64,000 nucleotides of DNA from Limnanthes douglasii subsp. nivea (GCA_036936605.1 JAUPFV010000003.1:106339278-106403277); one strand, 5' to 3'. Positions 12,663 through 24,268 are shown, counted from the first letter of the stretch. The notes: generated by a model from the letters alone, not told the origin. Made by a program: numbers and translations.

Positions 12663-13038
12663 CGGTGTGGATTATTTTTGACTGAGGGTAATTTTATCAG
12701 GTGTTTTATGGTGTTTCAAAGGTATTTAATGTTTGAGTGTTTTGTAGTGAGAGATTTGAGCTGCCTGGTTGTATTTAATGTTCATTACCCTCATTAATGA
12801 AAGTGGTTGGGTATTCATACCCTTAATTATGGGCCACATGGGCTTTCGGGTCAAATCTATGAAACCGGGTCGAGTTCAAAAACCAATTAGTTTATTAAGC
12901 AGATTAGAAATTAGCTTAGTCAAAATGTGATTAGCTTTAAATACTTTTGTCCAGTTCGGATGGTTCAGTGGGTGGTTTTTGTCCGAATTGCCCCTATCCG
13001 GTTTCTACAATGACTGGCGAATATTTCCGGACTCATCA
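12663..13038 (-). repeat. 3' LTR of element A
   Basis: 376 bp, matching 22630-23005. It begins CGGTGTGG (TGGTGTGG in the other LTRs) and ends GGACTCATCA. It contains a degenerate TATA-palindrome (GGGTATTCATACCC). It is followed by GTAGCCCATTTTTTAGG, a polypurine tract on the minus strand. Confidence 0.93.
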
Positions 13039-13477
13039 GTAGCCCATTTTTTAGGTTTTGTCGAAGGCCTTTGGTAAGACCTAAAAAATCGCCTTTGGGA
13101 ACTTGTGACAGTTTCCGGACGGATTTAGCATTTAGTAAAGGACTTATCCGGACTGAAAAACTCTTCAGAAGGTCAAAGGTTTCGCCATGGATCGTGGGAC
13201 ACGTGTCACTTTCTGATTTGCCTCACCAGCCGTTTTTCTCCTAGAACGGCGCTCCCACTAATCCCAAAAAGTAACCTCTTCATTTAATGCCTGTGACGTC
13301 AGTGCCGTCTTCAATCATTACTTTCATCTTTTCGTATTCTCCTAGGTTTCTGGGTATCTTTTTGTCTCTTTCGTATAAATTACCTCATTTTTCATTGTTT
13401 TACCATCTTCATCACTCTTTCATTCCTTTACTTCATAGATTTCATCTCTCTTCTCAAAATACTTTTGCTGTAAGTTC
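13039..13477 (+). promoter_or_regulatory. Putative antisense promoter of aORF A
   Basis: Non-coding interval between 3' LTR and aORF. It holds the G-box palindrome GACACGTGTC at 13198-13207, 280 bp before the ATG, a TGACGTCA palindrome near 13295, and TATAAAT at 13374-13380, 104 bp before the ATG. G-box and TATA recur at the same distances in B and C. The spliced nature of the aORF requires plus-strand transcription, which this region would drive. Inference from position and conservation. Confidence 0.55.
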
Positions 13478-16446
13478 ATGTTTACAGCAAGAAACACACT
13501 TGTAAAAGGTGGGTGGCTTAATCTTTCGGAGTTAGAGAAAGCACAAAGAGTTGAGCGAGAAAGGCGCATTGGTGCAGGTCTTCCAGTTTCTCCAATCGAC
13601 AAATCTGAAACACCAAGCTCAGAGCCTGATCGAGGTTCATCTTCTGCTAGAAGCTCCAAACCCAGAAGGTTATTTCAACCAAGTCTTTCACCAATCCTCT
13701 CAGGCTCATCGGTTCAGGAGTCACAACCTACTGTCGAACGGGAAAAAGCTGTTACAAGCACAAAGAGACCCTCTCCGTTCATAGCTATGGGATCAGATGC
13801 TGAAAATTCCCCAGAAAAGCTGACACTTAGAAAAAGAGGCCGCTTAGTAAAAGGCCAGGCTGTTGTTCCACAATCTAAGTCTCTAAAATCAGGCCCCCTA
13901 AGTCTGCGGCTAAGGATAAAGCTACAGGGTCAGAGACACCCATCAAAGCTCCTAAGGATAATCATCTGGTCCGGAGGCCACCAGACCAAGTATTCAAAAT
14001 AAACCCTCCGGGTCTGAGCCCCAGCCAGACACCAGACCACAAAGGGAAAGTAATGCTCAACCATCCGGACAGCTTATTGAACCAACCACCAGCACTCCTC
14101 CACCAAAGACAACTGACAATCCTTCCATAGTGATGGAAGAGGTGATGGAAGACATCTTTGAAGAAGTCCCTTTTGAGACTGATGTCTCCGAGCAGATGAG
14201 GGAAGCTGCCACTGCCAAGAAAGGCAAGGGTAAAGAGAAGTTGTGTTTAAAGCATCCGGACCTGTCGGAGTCCCTTGAAGGCAGAGTGGGACCTTGCTTC
14301 TACAAAGTCAGCGTAAAGTATTTGCTAGCCATGCAGAACATTAACTACACCTTCACTCACACCGTTGAGTGAGGCCGGATCCGAAAGAAGTGGGGGATCC
14401 CAGAATCTGTCAAAGTGAGGATACCGGTTGACCCAGAGACGCCAATGGACTACAAATTGAGTGAGATAGTCTTCTACATAGAGTGTTTTAACTGGGGGAT
14501 CAGATTTCCCTTGGACCCAGAGATCGTCAGATATTTTCATCTGATAAAGCTCTGTCCAAGCCAACTGAGCCCCAACGCTTGGTTCACCCTCATGGCATGT
14601 ATCATGGCCTCTAGGATCTTTGGAATCCCGCTTCCGATGGAGCAATTTAATGCTGTGGCCAGCCTTTGCAAGAATCACATCATCCCCTTCTATCATTTTA
14701 ATATGGGTGACAACTATAAAGTGGTGGATGATCTGCTTGAATCGGAGAAGAACTGGAAGACCCAATTCTTATTCATCAGTGGAGCTTGGGAAAATGGGAG
14801 AAAGATTAAGGCTGGTGACAACCCAAGTATGCTTACCAGTAGATGGAAAAGCACTGGTAAATATTTCATCATGTTAGTTTCTCCTTCCTTATAAAAAGTT
14901 TGTTTACTTAAATGCTCTTCTTATTCTTTGGGTAGTTCTGCCGAAGGAGTTTTCTGACTACTTAAAGGAGGGGCACACTACTCGTGCCAAGCTGAATGCT
15001 TGGGCTGCTGACAAATGGGACAATCACTTCCATAATTGTTTTACTGCCGACAACCTAGTGAGATCCCACCTCTGGAACACAACCGTCCGGAGAGACTTGT
15101 CTTGGGAAGAACTGACCACACCACCTCCTCCGGGTATCATCCTTCAGAGGACAGATGAGAAAGATGGGAAGCTGGCCTTACCGGGCAGAGCTAAAGCCCC
15201 AAGTAAGATGAAAGGAAAGAAAGGAAAGAAAAAGCCAGAGGTAGCTGAGGCCAATCAAGGTGGTGTTGAGGAGATTGCCCCAACAAACCAGGAGGTGCAA
15301 GACCAAAGAGGAATTGATGCTGCTCTGCTTCAAGTGGTGGAAAATGAGAGTACCAAAGAGGCAGTTGGACTTCCAAAACCCTCAAAGGCTCCCAAAAAAG
15401 ACAAAAAACGGGGAGCAGATGGTGGAGATATGGAAGCCAAGAAGGAAGAAAATCTCCAAGGGAGATGAAGTAGCTCTCCGGCCTCCGAAGTCTCTTCCTC
15501 CGGCCGACCCAACAGACCCAACACAGGCAGAGCAAATCCCAAGTGACTTTCACACCGGAGAGGGTGCCAGAGGGGATATTAACATTGATGGAGTAGACAT
15601 CAGTGGCCTTCAAGGGATTGGCCTTTACTTCGAAGACCTTGAGAAGGACGACTTTGCTGGTCCTTACCTCCCTCCAAGCTCTTCGAACATCGTTACTTTC
15701 AACGGTAAGTCTTTTTCTGTTTAGGAAAGAAGGACATGGTGACCCATTCCTTGTTGAGCAATATTCAACCGGTGCTCAACTTGGAGAGACAAGTGCGAAA
15801 TCAATCCACCATCATCAACACACTCAATGCAGACAAAGAGAGCTTGTCTAATGACCTCCTTAACGCCAACCAGAATGTTAAGGCACTAAGGAGAGAGATA
15901 GAGGAATTGAAGAAGGGGAAATAGGACTTGGCCACCAGGTTGGCCACTTCAGAGGGGATTAACAAAGATCTTCAATCTAAGTGTTCTGGCTTGGAAAAGG
16001 ACCTCTCCACTTCAAAAGAGGAGGCGAGGGTCAAAGATAATATCATCCAGACCCTAACCAATGACAAAATTTCACTCGAAGATGCTGTGGCTAGGGTTAA
16101 CCAGGAGGAAGATATTTGATAAAGGAGCAGGAGAAGACAATCCAAGACAAGATCGATGCATACACCAACAAGGTGATCGACTCCCAATAAGAGAGGTATG
16201 CTGAAGTCAAATCCGATATGGTCTTGCTTTTCCACCGAACATTCTCGAAGAGGAATTTGTGGCAGTACGTTGAATACGATGATTTCCATTCCACACAATG
16301 GTAGATGGTGATAAGAAAAACTATTCCAGTGGTTATGATGATACAACTGATGAAGAAGAGGGGACTGGAGAGAGACCTAATGAGGATCTCAAAGACCCCA
16401 AGAATAAACCAGATGAGGCTAAAACATCTAAGGGAGCCCAACCTTA
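13478..16446 (+). pseudogene. Tat antisense ORF (aORF), copy A, frameshifted
   Basis: The ATG at 13478 starts MFTARNTLVKGGWLNLSELE. The frame shifts near 13870, a TGA stops the next frame at 14370, and the domain core resumes (14415-14856: IRFPLDPEIVRYFHLIKLC, SPNAWFTLMACIMAS). A GT-AG intron at 14857-14935 (79 bp, phase 1) follows, then exon 2 with HLWNTTVRRDLSWEEL, a Lys-rich stretch, a frameshift near 15450 and a stop near 15722. The coiled coil (15760-16120) is cut by a TAG at about 15922. The acidic end finishes with AQP and a stop at 16446. It is homologous to the intact copy in element C. Confidence 0.88.
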
Positions 16447-16496
16447 AAGTTTTAACTATCTTTTACTTTTCTTTAATTCTTGTGTCAGACTAAAGC

Positions 16497-16585
16497 CCTT
16501 GGATGACCAAGGCATTTTTGTAACCGTGTTCGGATCTTGTCCGGATTTTTCTTTTAAAAACTCCAAAGTCCTTGGATGGCCAAGA
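16497..16585. repeat. Two CCTTGG...CCAAGG hairpins downstream of aORF A
   Basis: 16497-16512 is CCTTGG, ATGA, CCAAGG. 16570-16585 is CCTTGG, ATGG, CCAAGA. They lie just after the aORF stop, in the convergent 3' interval shared with pol, as in B, C and D. Confidence 0.75.
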
Positions 16586-16866
16586 CACTTTACATATTTT
16601 AATATCACTCCCCGGTGTTAGCCGGACAATTTTATCTTACACAAATGTTGCATTGTCTTATAGTTACCCAATGTTGATGGCTAATGTTTAAATAGCCCTT
16701 AGTTATTTTACAAGTATTTTAAAGTGAGAGTGTTTAAATTCTCCGATAACAAATGTTTAAATGGTCACCATTCTACCAAATCAGTCCGGTTTGTCAGTGA
16801 TACTTCAAAAAGTTTCAAAAAAGCTATCAATCGAAACACTCTGAATTTTTCAAGAAGCCCGGAAAC

Positions 16867-16925
16867 CTCATTAAAACCTCCCTGCGCCACCAGGGTAGGA
16901 AAGAGTATGCCCCCTAATATTTACA
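16867..16925 (-). promoter_or_regulatory. Conserved non-coding block after pol, copy A
   Basis: CATTAAAACCTCCCTGCGCC followed by ACCAGGGTAGG and a TATGCCCC/AATATTTACAT tail. It is shared with D and B and lies about 50 bp beyond the end of the integrase frame on the minus strand, between the convergent ORFs. Function unknown. Confidence 0.55.
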
Positions 16926-16975
16926 TGGACTTTAAATAAGTAAATATTTTCATATTTTTCATTCTAGATACAACC

Positions 16976-18160
16976 GGAGGTGTTCAATGTTCCAGGGGTG
17001 ATTCAAGACCTTCCATCTTTATCTTAAAGCCTGTATGTCCCAGGCTTAAGCTTTTCACTGACCATATAGGGTCCTTCCCAAGTTGGAGCTAGCTTGCCAA
17101 ACTGCTTCTCCTTAGTATGTAGGAAGAATTTTCTCAATACTTTATCCCCTGGTTGAAAATCCCTCCTTCTGACTCTGGAAGCAAACCTGCTTCTCATTAA
17201 ACCTTGATAGTGTGTGGCCCTGAGGTGAGCCTTAACTCTTTTTTCTTCTATCAAGTCAAGTTGACTTCTGATTACCACTTCATTAGCCTGTTCAGAAAAA
17301 TTGTGGACTCTGAATGTAGGAAGAGTTGCTTTTATAGGGGCTATTGCATCTATACCATATACCAAGGCAAATGGGGATTCCTATGTAGCAGCCCCATGAG
17401 TAGTCCGGTAGGCCCATAGTACTTCTTGTAGATAACTCAGCCACTTTGCAGCAGCCCCTTCTAAATTCTTTTTAAGACCGGACAGGATGGTCCTGTTTGT
17501 GACTTCAACCTGACCATTTTCCTGTGGGTGGAAAGGAGAAGAAAAGCAATGTTGAATGCCTCCAGAGGCACATAAGCTCTCTATATCCTTATTATCGAAT
17601 TGTGGCCCATTGTTTGTGGTTATCTTTTGTGGAACCCCAAATCTGCAGCAAATATTTAGGATAAGATAAATTTTGTAACAACTTTTGAAGTAGTTCATGC
17701 CAATGAGGCTGCTTCTATCCACTTTGAGAAGTAATCAATGGCAACTATAATAGTTTTGCACCCCCCAGATGCCATAGGTAGAGGTCCCACCAGATCTAGC
17801 CCCCAACGAGCAAAAAATATTGGCTCAAAAATTGACTCTAACGGGACAGCTGGGATATGAATTTCATTACCATATCTTTGGTATGGATCACACTTCTTCA
17901 CCAATTCCTTGGCATCTTCCATTATAGAGGGCCAGTAGTATCCGACCAACAAGACTCTTCTAGTTAAAGCTTTATAACCACAGTGTGCTGACCCCTCACC
18001 ATCATGTAGTTCGGACAGTACTACTTGGGACTCTTCAATCCCCAAACATCGCAATAGAGGTTTACTAAAAGACTTCTTGTAAAGAACGTCTCTTAGGATT
18101 ACAAATCCACGAGCCTTATACTTTACTTTCCTTGCCACTTCTTTCTCTGGAGGCAAGATA
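16976..18160 (-). pseudogene. Tat integrase, element A, inactivated
   Basis: Minus strand. The zinc-binding region has ELHDGEGSAHCGYKAL and CDPYQRY, so the second cysteine of the usual CDPC is changed. The core begins WGLDLVGPLPMASGG (first catalytic Asp). The second acidic site reads TTNNGPQFDN, where B has TTDNGPQFDN, so a catalytic Asp is lost. HPQENGQVEVTNRT carries the Glu. Stops separate the three pieces (18156-17695, 17722-17381, 17365-17024). The C-terminal WEGPYMV is the GPY/F module. It would integrate cDNA in the family; here it is dead. Confidence 0.88.
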
Positions 18161-18680
18161 CCATCTGAGATATATTAAAAAAGAGGATACCTCCAGTCTT
18201 GAGGTTGACTTACTTGTATGTTTAAACTTTCCTCCCCTTCCTTGCTCTGATTGAGGTGAATGGATGGACATTCTTGCACGTGAATCCATGGGTAAGACTC
18301 AGAATATGCTATGGTTGCTAAGGAGTCTGCTAGTGTATTTTCTGTTCGGGGTATGTCCTCATAGGTGATCCTTTTGAAGTTAAGTGCCACTTCTTTAAGA
18401 ATGAATAAATATTTAACCAGATGCTCCTTTTTTGCCTCAGATTGACCTTGTGCATGATGGATAAGAAGCTGAGAATCACTCATTAACCTGACCTTTTTGG
18501 CTCGACAAATTAGGGCCAACTTTAAACCGACTATGGCAGCTTCATATTCAGACTCATTATTGGAAGCCTTGAAAGCAAAACATATAGCCTGGTACATTTT
18601 TTCACCGTACGGAGAGGTTAAACATATGCTAGCACCACAACCCATGGTACTTGATCCACCATCGGTCCGGACAACCCATA
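18160..18680 (-). pseudogene. Archaeal-type RNase H domain of Tat pol, element A
   Basis: The domain begins VVRTDGGSSTMGCGASICL (first Asp), then SNNESEYEAAIVGLKLAL (Glu), LMSDSQLLIHHAQGQ (Asp) and ENTLADSLA (last Asp). This extra RNase H, in addition to the one fused to RT, is characteristic of Tat elements and would help remove RNA during reverse transcription. The frame (18645-18175) is open but is separated by a stop from RT upstream and by a stop from integrase. Confidence 0.85.
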
Positions 18681-18705
18681 CATTTTTAGTCTTTTCACCT
18701 GATGC

Positions 18706-20244
18706 TTACTTGGTATCTCTGTCCGAATGGAATTCAACTAGGAAATCAGCAACAGACTGAGCCGTGACTGTAGTTCGAGGGGAAAAATCAATGTCATAAT
18801 CTCCCAATTCTACTGACCATTTGGTCATTCTGCTTAATATGTCCGCCTTTTGAAGAATATTTTTCAAGGAAAAAGATGTCCGGACAACAATAGAATGAGA
18901 CTGAAAGTAAAAGACACCAATAACAGCAATTACTAATGCCGGCGCTAGCTTTTCAAGCTTTAAATATCTCTTTTCAGCATCCATCACCCTTTTGCTAATG
19001 TAGTACACCGGACTAGGATAATTGTCCACTTCTCTAACTAGCACCGCACTTATGGCACAATCAGAGACTACTAAATATAGGTACAATGTGTCTCCATCAA
19101 CAGGTTTAAACAAGGTTTTAGGGGAGTACAAGTTTTTTTTAATTTCATCGAAAGCTTGGTCACACTGTGGAGACCAGTTAAATTCTTTTGCACCTTTTAA
19201 AGTTTGAAAAAACTGGGCACACCTATCCGAAGACCTTGAGATAAAACGGTTTAGAGCAGCTAACCTTCCTGTCAATCTTTGTACTTCTTTAATATTCCGA
19301 GGAGGCTCCATCTGCAATAAAGCACTAAGCTGGTCTGGGTCAGGCTGTATCCCTTTCTCACTTATTACATACCCCAAAAACTTCCCGGACTGCACTCCGA
19401 AAACACACTTCTCTGGATTCAACTTTAAATTTACTTTCACCAAGTTGGCAAATGTTTCTTGCAGATCTGCCAAGTGTAATTCTTCTTCCACACTTTTTAC
19501 CATCATGTCATCAATGTAGACTTCCATGTTTCTTCCAATCTGATTAGCGAAAGTTTTGTTCACCAACCTCTGATAAGTAGCCCCAGCATTCTTTAACCCA
19601 AAAGGCATCACCTTATAACAATGAAGGCCCCTATCAGTAACAAAAGTAGTGTGTTCTTGATCCTTTGGATCTACTTGAATCTGTTTATACCCGGAGAAAT
19701 CATCCATAAAGGACAACAACTTGTTCCCAGATGTGGAGTCCACTAACTGATCGATCTGAGGGACCGGATATAGGTATTTTGGGAAAGCCCTATTAAGGTC
19801 TGTAAAGTCAATGCACATTCGCCACTTCCCATTTTTCTTTTTCACTAACACCGGATTGGCAGTCCATAAAGGGTACTGTGATTCCTTTATGTGCCCTATC
19901 TTAGTAAGCCGATCAACCTCTTGAACTATGACATCAACTTTCTCCTTTGAAAAAGCTCTCCTCTTTTTTACAACATGTGCTATATCTCTTCGGATGGATA
20001 ACTGGTGTAATATAATACTTGCAGGCACTCCAGTCACATCAACATTGCACCAAGCAAAAACATGTTGATGGTCTGTTAAAAAAGATAGCATTTTACTCTT
20101 CAGTTCTGATGTCATCTTAGATCCGATCTTGATGTTTCTTCCTTCAGCCAGAGAGTGAGTTTCAACCTCTTCAATTGGTATTAAAACACCAGGGGTCTCT
20201 CTAGGGTCATCAATTTCACCCTCTCCCCCAGAGGGCCCCTCCAA
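18706..20244 (-). pseudogene. Tat reverse transcriptase and first RNase H, element A (long open frame)
   Basis: A 512-residue open frame. RT motifs in order: NPVLVKKKNGKWRMCIDFTD, LNRAFPKYLYP, SGYKQIQVDP, VMPFGLKNAGATYQRLVNK and EVYIDDMMVKS, with both Asp of the catalytic YIDD box present. LNPEKCVFGVQSGKFLGY and LTGRLAALNRF follow. The gypsy-type RNase H part (KTLFKPVDGDTLYLYLVVS, LEKLAPALVIA) is degraded near its end. It is isolated from protease and the second RNase H by stops, so the polyprotein cannot be made whole. Confidence 0.9.
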
Positions 20245-20249
20245 CTGCT

Positions 20250-21010
20250 AATCCTCGCTGATCTGAACTGCCCCAAAAGTTCGAGGGGCCAGTGCCGTTG
20301 CATAACACTCCCTTGCTATCTTTTGGCTACTTCGGACAACTCCAACTTGTCCTTACACGGCGTATTTTAAACATTGGTGGACTGTCGAAGCCACAACATG
20401 CATTCTGGAAAGCAAAGATCTTCCCAAAATGGAATTGTAACATGTAGGACAATCCACCACAATAAAAAGTACTCTGACCATCTTCTTAAAAGGGCCTTTA
20501 CCGAACGAAACCTCCTCCTCAAACTCCCCGATCACGTCCGCAGAGCTTCCAGTGAAACCCACAATTGACCTGTTCGAATGCTGAATCACTGCTGGATTCT
20601 TTATTTGTTTGTAAGAAGTCAAAAAGAGGATATTGGCTGAACTACCAGTGTCCACCCAAATTCGTCTAATGTCATTGCCCCCAATGGATGCTCCTATCAC
20701 CACAACATATTCATGGGGACCAACTATGTCTCTCAAATCATCTTCATAAATAAAATGAAGGGAAAAGGGATTTGTGATTGATAGGAAGTCATGCATCCTT
20801 CCAGTGGAGTAGTCAGGGTATGAACATGCCTCTTCCTCGAAGAAGCAGTCGGTGCAGTCATGGTGTCTCCCCCAAATATTGTAAGTGACTCAAAAAAGCT
20901 GATGAGTCCGGACACCGTCTTGTTGTGTTCAGTAATAACGCCCACCTTATTTCGGGTTGGATCAGGATCCAAATACTCTGACTCTACATCAAACCTTTCA
21001 ATTATCACAA
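20250..21010 (-). pseudogene. Tat aspartic protease region, element A, frameshifted
   Basis: 21008-20733 has ERFDVESEYLDPDPTRNK and FESLTIFGGDT. A frameshift near 20750 leads to the protease proper (20796-20353) with the active-site motif WVDTGSSANILF and VDCPTCYNSILGRSLL. A stop at about 20353 ends it. The protease would cut the gag-pol polyprotein. The same arrangement is seen in B and E. Confidence 0.85.
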
Positions 21011-21127
21011 TAGCCCCATCCGGAGCCGATGTCTCTGCATTATTTGGGCCAGTCCGATGAGCATTATCTGGCCTATTTCCACTTCTTCTTTTAACCTAAG
21101 CACCCAACTTTCTCTTTCGATTAAATT

Positions 21128-22602
21128 TTACGCCTCTTGCTTCAAAGCAATGCAATCTTCTGTATTATGACCAATATCTTTATGATATTGGTAGAAACAA
21201 TTATTACGACTTTTCGTGGGAGATTGAAGCGCAACTGGCTTCCTGAAGTGTACTTCGTCTTTTGTTTTGTCATAGATGGTTGCCACATTCTCTTTTAACT
21301 CGGCAAACCACTCCGGTTGAACCGAAGGCCCTCGCCTATTTATATATTGTTGACTCTGAGCTGGTGCTGGGTGGGATTGAGCCTTGGCCCTGCTGGGACC
21401 CTGTCCGGCTTCTTTAGCCTTATACGCGGACTGATTCTGGTTCTGGTTTGGTGCAGCTGGGGCCGATCTCACCTGCTATGCACCCTGGTCTTCTTTGTTT
21501 CATCTACATTGATTTGTTTCCCAACCTGATTCAGGAAACCGCCCCACGTCATGGCCTTCTTTCTGGCTACTTGTTCAAAGCAATCAGCTAATTCATTCTT
21601 GGTGTTTACAAAGCGACTTATATATTATTTCAAGGATTCATTTGGTTCTTGGGCACAATGGATAATAGTGTCTCCATTGCCCTTCACTTCCTTACTTCCA
21701 ACGAACTGCCTCCGGAAGGCCACCCAAAAAGTATCAAAATTTCTGATGCGGCCCTGTGGCAGACTATTGTACCACTTCAGAGCACTCCCCGCAAAAGACT
21801 GGGAGAACGCTCGACAAAGCAACTTATCATCATCGTCAAAATTCATCATAATTTTTTTGAATTGCTCCAGATGATTATCTGGATCTTTATTCCCATCATA
21901 TTTTTCCATCTCTGTGCTGTCAAACCTCTTAGGAAGGTTTCCGGACAGTATCTTGGAAGACAACAGAGATTGTCTCCAATTCCGGCCACGACTAAACACA
22001 GTATCTTCATTGTGAGTTGCAAAGATACCTGGTTCATCATGAAAGGCGAAAGGATCCATCAACGATCGGTCTACATGTCTCCGACCATGGCTGTGACCAT
22101 GAGATGACCCTTTTCCTAGATGCCTTTTCAACCTTCCATGCCCGTCCCTCTTTCTTGAATAGTTTTTAACCAACCTCTGCTTCTTTTTAGAACGGCCTTC
22201 ATCGCTACTAGATGACAGGGACTCCTCAACTCCATCTTCGTCCGAGGAGCTACTAGAGGATTCTGAATCTGAATCTAAGCTCTCCATCGGTTTAGACCGG
22301 TGAGACTTCTTTGAGCTAGCATGAGTTTTTTTAGTACTTACATGGGTTTTTGCCGATGGGTCATGCTCCCTTGGATTGTTAGTGTGGTGAACTACTGACA
22401 CTTTTGATTTTTCTTTTAAGCCCATCTTCACTCTTTTAGCAGCCCTCAAGGCTTCTATCTCAGCTTTTAATCTATCTCGATCTTCAATCGTGTATTCATC
22501 ATTTTCTCCCACCACTTCTGCCAAAGTTGGTGGCACTGCCTGCTCGTCCGTATTCATCCGAACTGACTTTTCTTGATGGTTTCGAATGCTAAATTCAGGC
22601 AC
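21128..22602 (-). pseudogene. Tat gag, element A, with stop and in-frame deletion
   Basis: The frame opens just after the PBS. The first ATG is at 22557 (MNTDEQAVPPTL); the 15 codons before it start with GTG, so the true start is likely internal. It contains a coiled-coil-like YTIEDRDRLKAEIEALRAAK, a Ser-rich acidic stretch, His/Arg-rich GKGSSHGHSHGRRH, and the capsid-like part (MEKYDGNKDPDNHLEQFK, ALKWYNSLPQGRIRNFDTF). A TAA stop at about 21625 interrupts. Relative to B and E, 18 codons (54 bp) are missing after FEQVA. The nucleocapsid end has a zinc-knuckle-like CFYQYHKDIGHNTEDC. Confidence 0.88.
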
Positions 22603-22608
22603 CTTCTC

Positions 22609-22626
22609 CTCCCACTGTGGTCGCCA
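22609..22626 (-). promoter_or_regulatory. Primer binding site of element A
   Basis: The minus strand reads TGGCGACCACAGTGGGAG, starting 3 bp (AAT) inside the 5' LTR. The same site stands at 51030-51047 in B and 51854-51871 in E. The complementary tRNA was not identified; other Tat/Ogre elements often use tRNA-Arg. Confidence 0.75.
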
Positions 22627-22629
22627 ATT

Positions 22630-23005
22630 TGGTGTGGATTATTTTTGACTGAGGGTAATTTTGTCAGGTGTTTTATGGTGTTTCAAAGGTATTTAATGTT
22701 TGGGTGTTTTGTAGTGAGAGGTTTGAGCTGTCTGGTTGTATTTAATGTTCATTACCCTCATTAATGTAAGTGGTTGGGTATTTATACCCTTAATTATGGG
22801 CCACATGGGCTTTCGTGTAAAATCTATGAAACCGGGTCGAGTTCAAAAACCCATTAGTTTATTAAGCAGATTATCAATTAGCTTAGTCAAAAGGTGATTA
22901 GCTTTTAATACTTTTGTCCAGTTCGGATGGTTCAGTGGGTGGTTTTTGTCAGAATTTCCCCTATCCGGTTTCTATATTGACTGGCGAATATTTGCGGACT
23001 CATCA
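22630..23005 (-). repeat. 5' LTR of element A
   Basis: 376 bp, begins TGGTGTGGAT and ends GGACTCATCA on the plus strand. It carries GGGTATTTATACCC at 22776-22789, which read on the minus strand gives TATAAATA as the likely core promoter of gag-pol. About 19 mismatches to the other LTR by eye. Confidence 0.93.
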
Positions 23006-23010
23006 TGTAC

Positions 23011-24265
23011 ATGTAAAACATTAAATAATCTAATAATAAATACCGAAAGACAAATCATACTAACATACATTTTATGAGTTTGAGAAAAATACTATGGTCA
23101 TAATTTTAATTTCTTAAGTACGAATAAAACCCTCCAGAAAAACCCTAATTTACTTTCTAAATTACCGGTGAAACCTTCCTAGGGAGTCGATTTCACCTAC
23201 TCAAAATTTAAAAATTGCAAGGATGACTTTAATTTTCCTAAGTACTCGTGAAACCTTCCGGATGGTCGATTTCATTTACTTAGAATTAGATTCACCATAA
23301 CCACCATTTTCAGTATGTCTCTCCAATTTAAACCTAAATGTAAACCTTCCGGAGGAATGATAAAATCTAAAGTTCCCGAAAACTTTCGAATTCTACGAAC
23401 CGAAAGAGATTAGTTTAACCTTTCAGATGACCAATTAAATTAATTATATAGTTCACCTACCGATCTTCAAAACCTTAGTCATGCATATACATTTAACATT
23501 CAAGCATATAAAAATTCATTTCACAAATATACATACAACATATAACATGCACAAACACATAAAATTGTGAAACAAATCATAGAAATCAATTTAAATCAAT
23601 TTAACAATTAAATTTAAAAATAATAATATATTTTTAGAATTTTCTTAAGAAAAGAATGACCTACTACTATAGTCTGCTGGGCAATGCCCAATATGAAACA
23701 ACGCTCCTATCGTTGGGTGATGCCCAACCATTAGTTGTAGTTGCTGTCACTGCGTGTTTACCAACCAATAATCCCTCACTCATGTCATCGTGACAATAAT
23801 GAGTTTGTGAATCCTCGTAGGCCGCAGTATTCATCCATATTGTCAACAATTTGCTGGCCATGGTAAACATCGTTGGACATCCTTTGATCATCGTTAACGT
23901 CAAGGGTTAAGTCATTGATGAACCATATCCCCATTATTTAGAATTGAATCGTCAAATGAGGGTTGATAAAATGCAAATTTGGGGAAAAAATTCTAGCCAC
24001 AAAACCAACCCTAAATCAATTGAAAAAAAAACCCGTAAACTATGAAAATACCAATTTATTCAATTGTTTAAAAAAACATAAACATGTTTTTCAACAGGAA
24101 TAAATCACTACAGCATGCTTTTCATACAATTCTTAAATTCATACCATAACCAGCTCAATAACACACATAATCCTATGACATAAAGTTTTTACTATAAGAA
24201 AATATACATGATACATTTTACATGCAATCTATTATTTTTTGAATTATAAAAGTGATTTTATCGGG
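23011..24265. other. Non-coding AT-rich stretch without recognised gene
   Basis: No credible coding frame. A motif GAAACCTTCC or TAAACCTTCC recurs near 23171, 23250 and 23342, each followed by a GGA/GGG run. CATATA/ACATATAAC-rich text near 23480-23560 resembles the DNA left of element A (12590-12657), as expected if both are one pre-insertion unit. It may be the leader of an old retrotransposon. Confidence 0.4.
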
Positions 24266-24268
24266 TCT

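Larger units (their letters stand above)
12663..23005 (-). mobile_element. Ty3/gypsy Tat-lineage retrotransposon A (minus orientation, 10.3 kb)
   Basis: Both LTRs are 376 bp and end TG...CA when read on the minus strand (one terminal base is mutated). The target site duplication TGTAC is at 12658-12662 and 23006-23010. Order on the minus strand: 5' LTR, PBS, gag, protease, RT, RNase H, archaeal-type RNase H, integrase, conserved block, hairpins. The antisense ORF follows on the plus strand, then polypurine tract and 3' LTR. I count about 19 mismatches between the LTRs by eye (about 5%). All coding regions are broken. Dual RNase H, position of the antisense ORF and gag type place it in the Tat lineage. 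Confidence 0.93.

Noticed and set aside
21649..22107. 152-residue plus-strand ORF opposite gag of A
   Set aside because: Shadow of gag; in B the same place has only shorter, altered frames.
17024..22602. Endogenous pararetrovirus (caulimovirus-like) as origin of the RT and protease
   Set aside because: The elements have LTRs, TSDs, a tRNA primer site and integrase with the GPY/F module, and no movement protein; they are Ty3/gypsy retrotransposons.
23667..23903. 78-residue minus-strand ORF
   Set aside because: Isolated, unlike any family and in decayed non-coding DNA.
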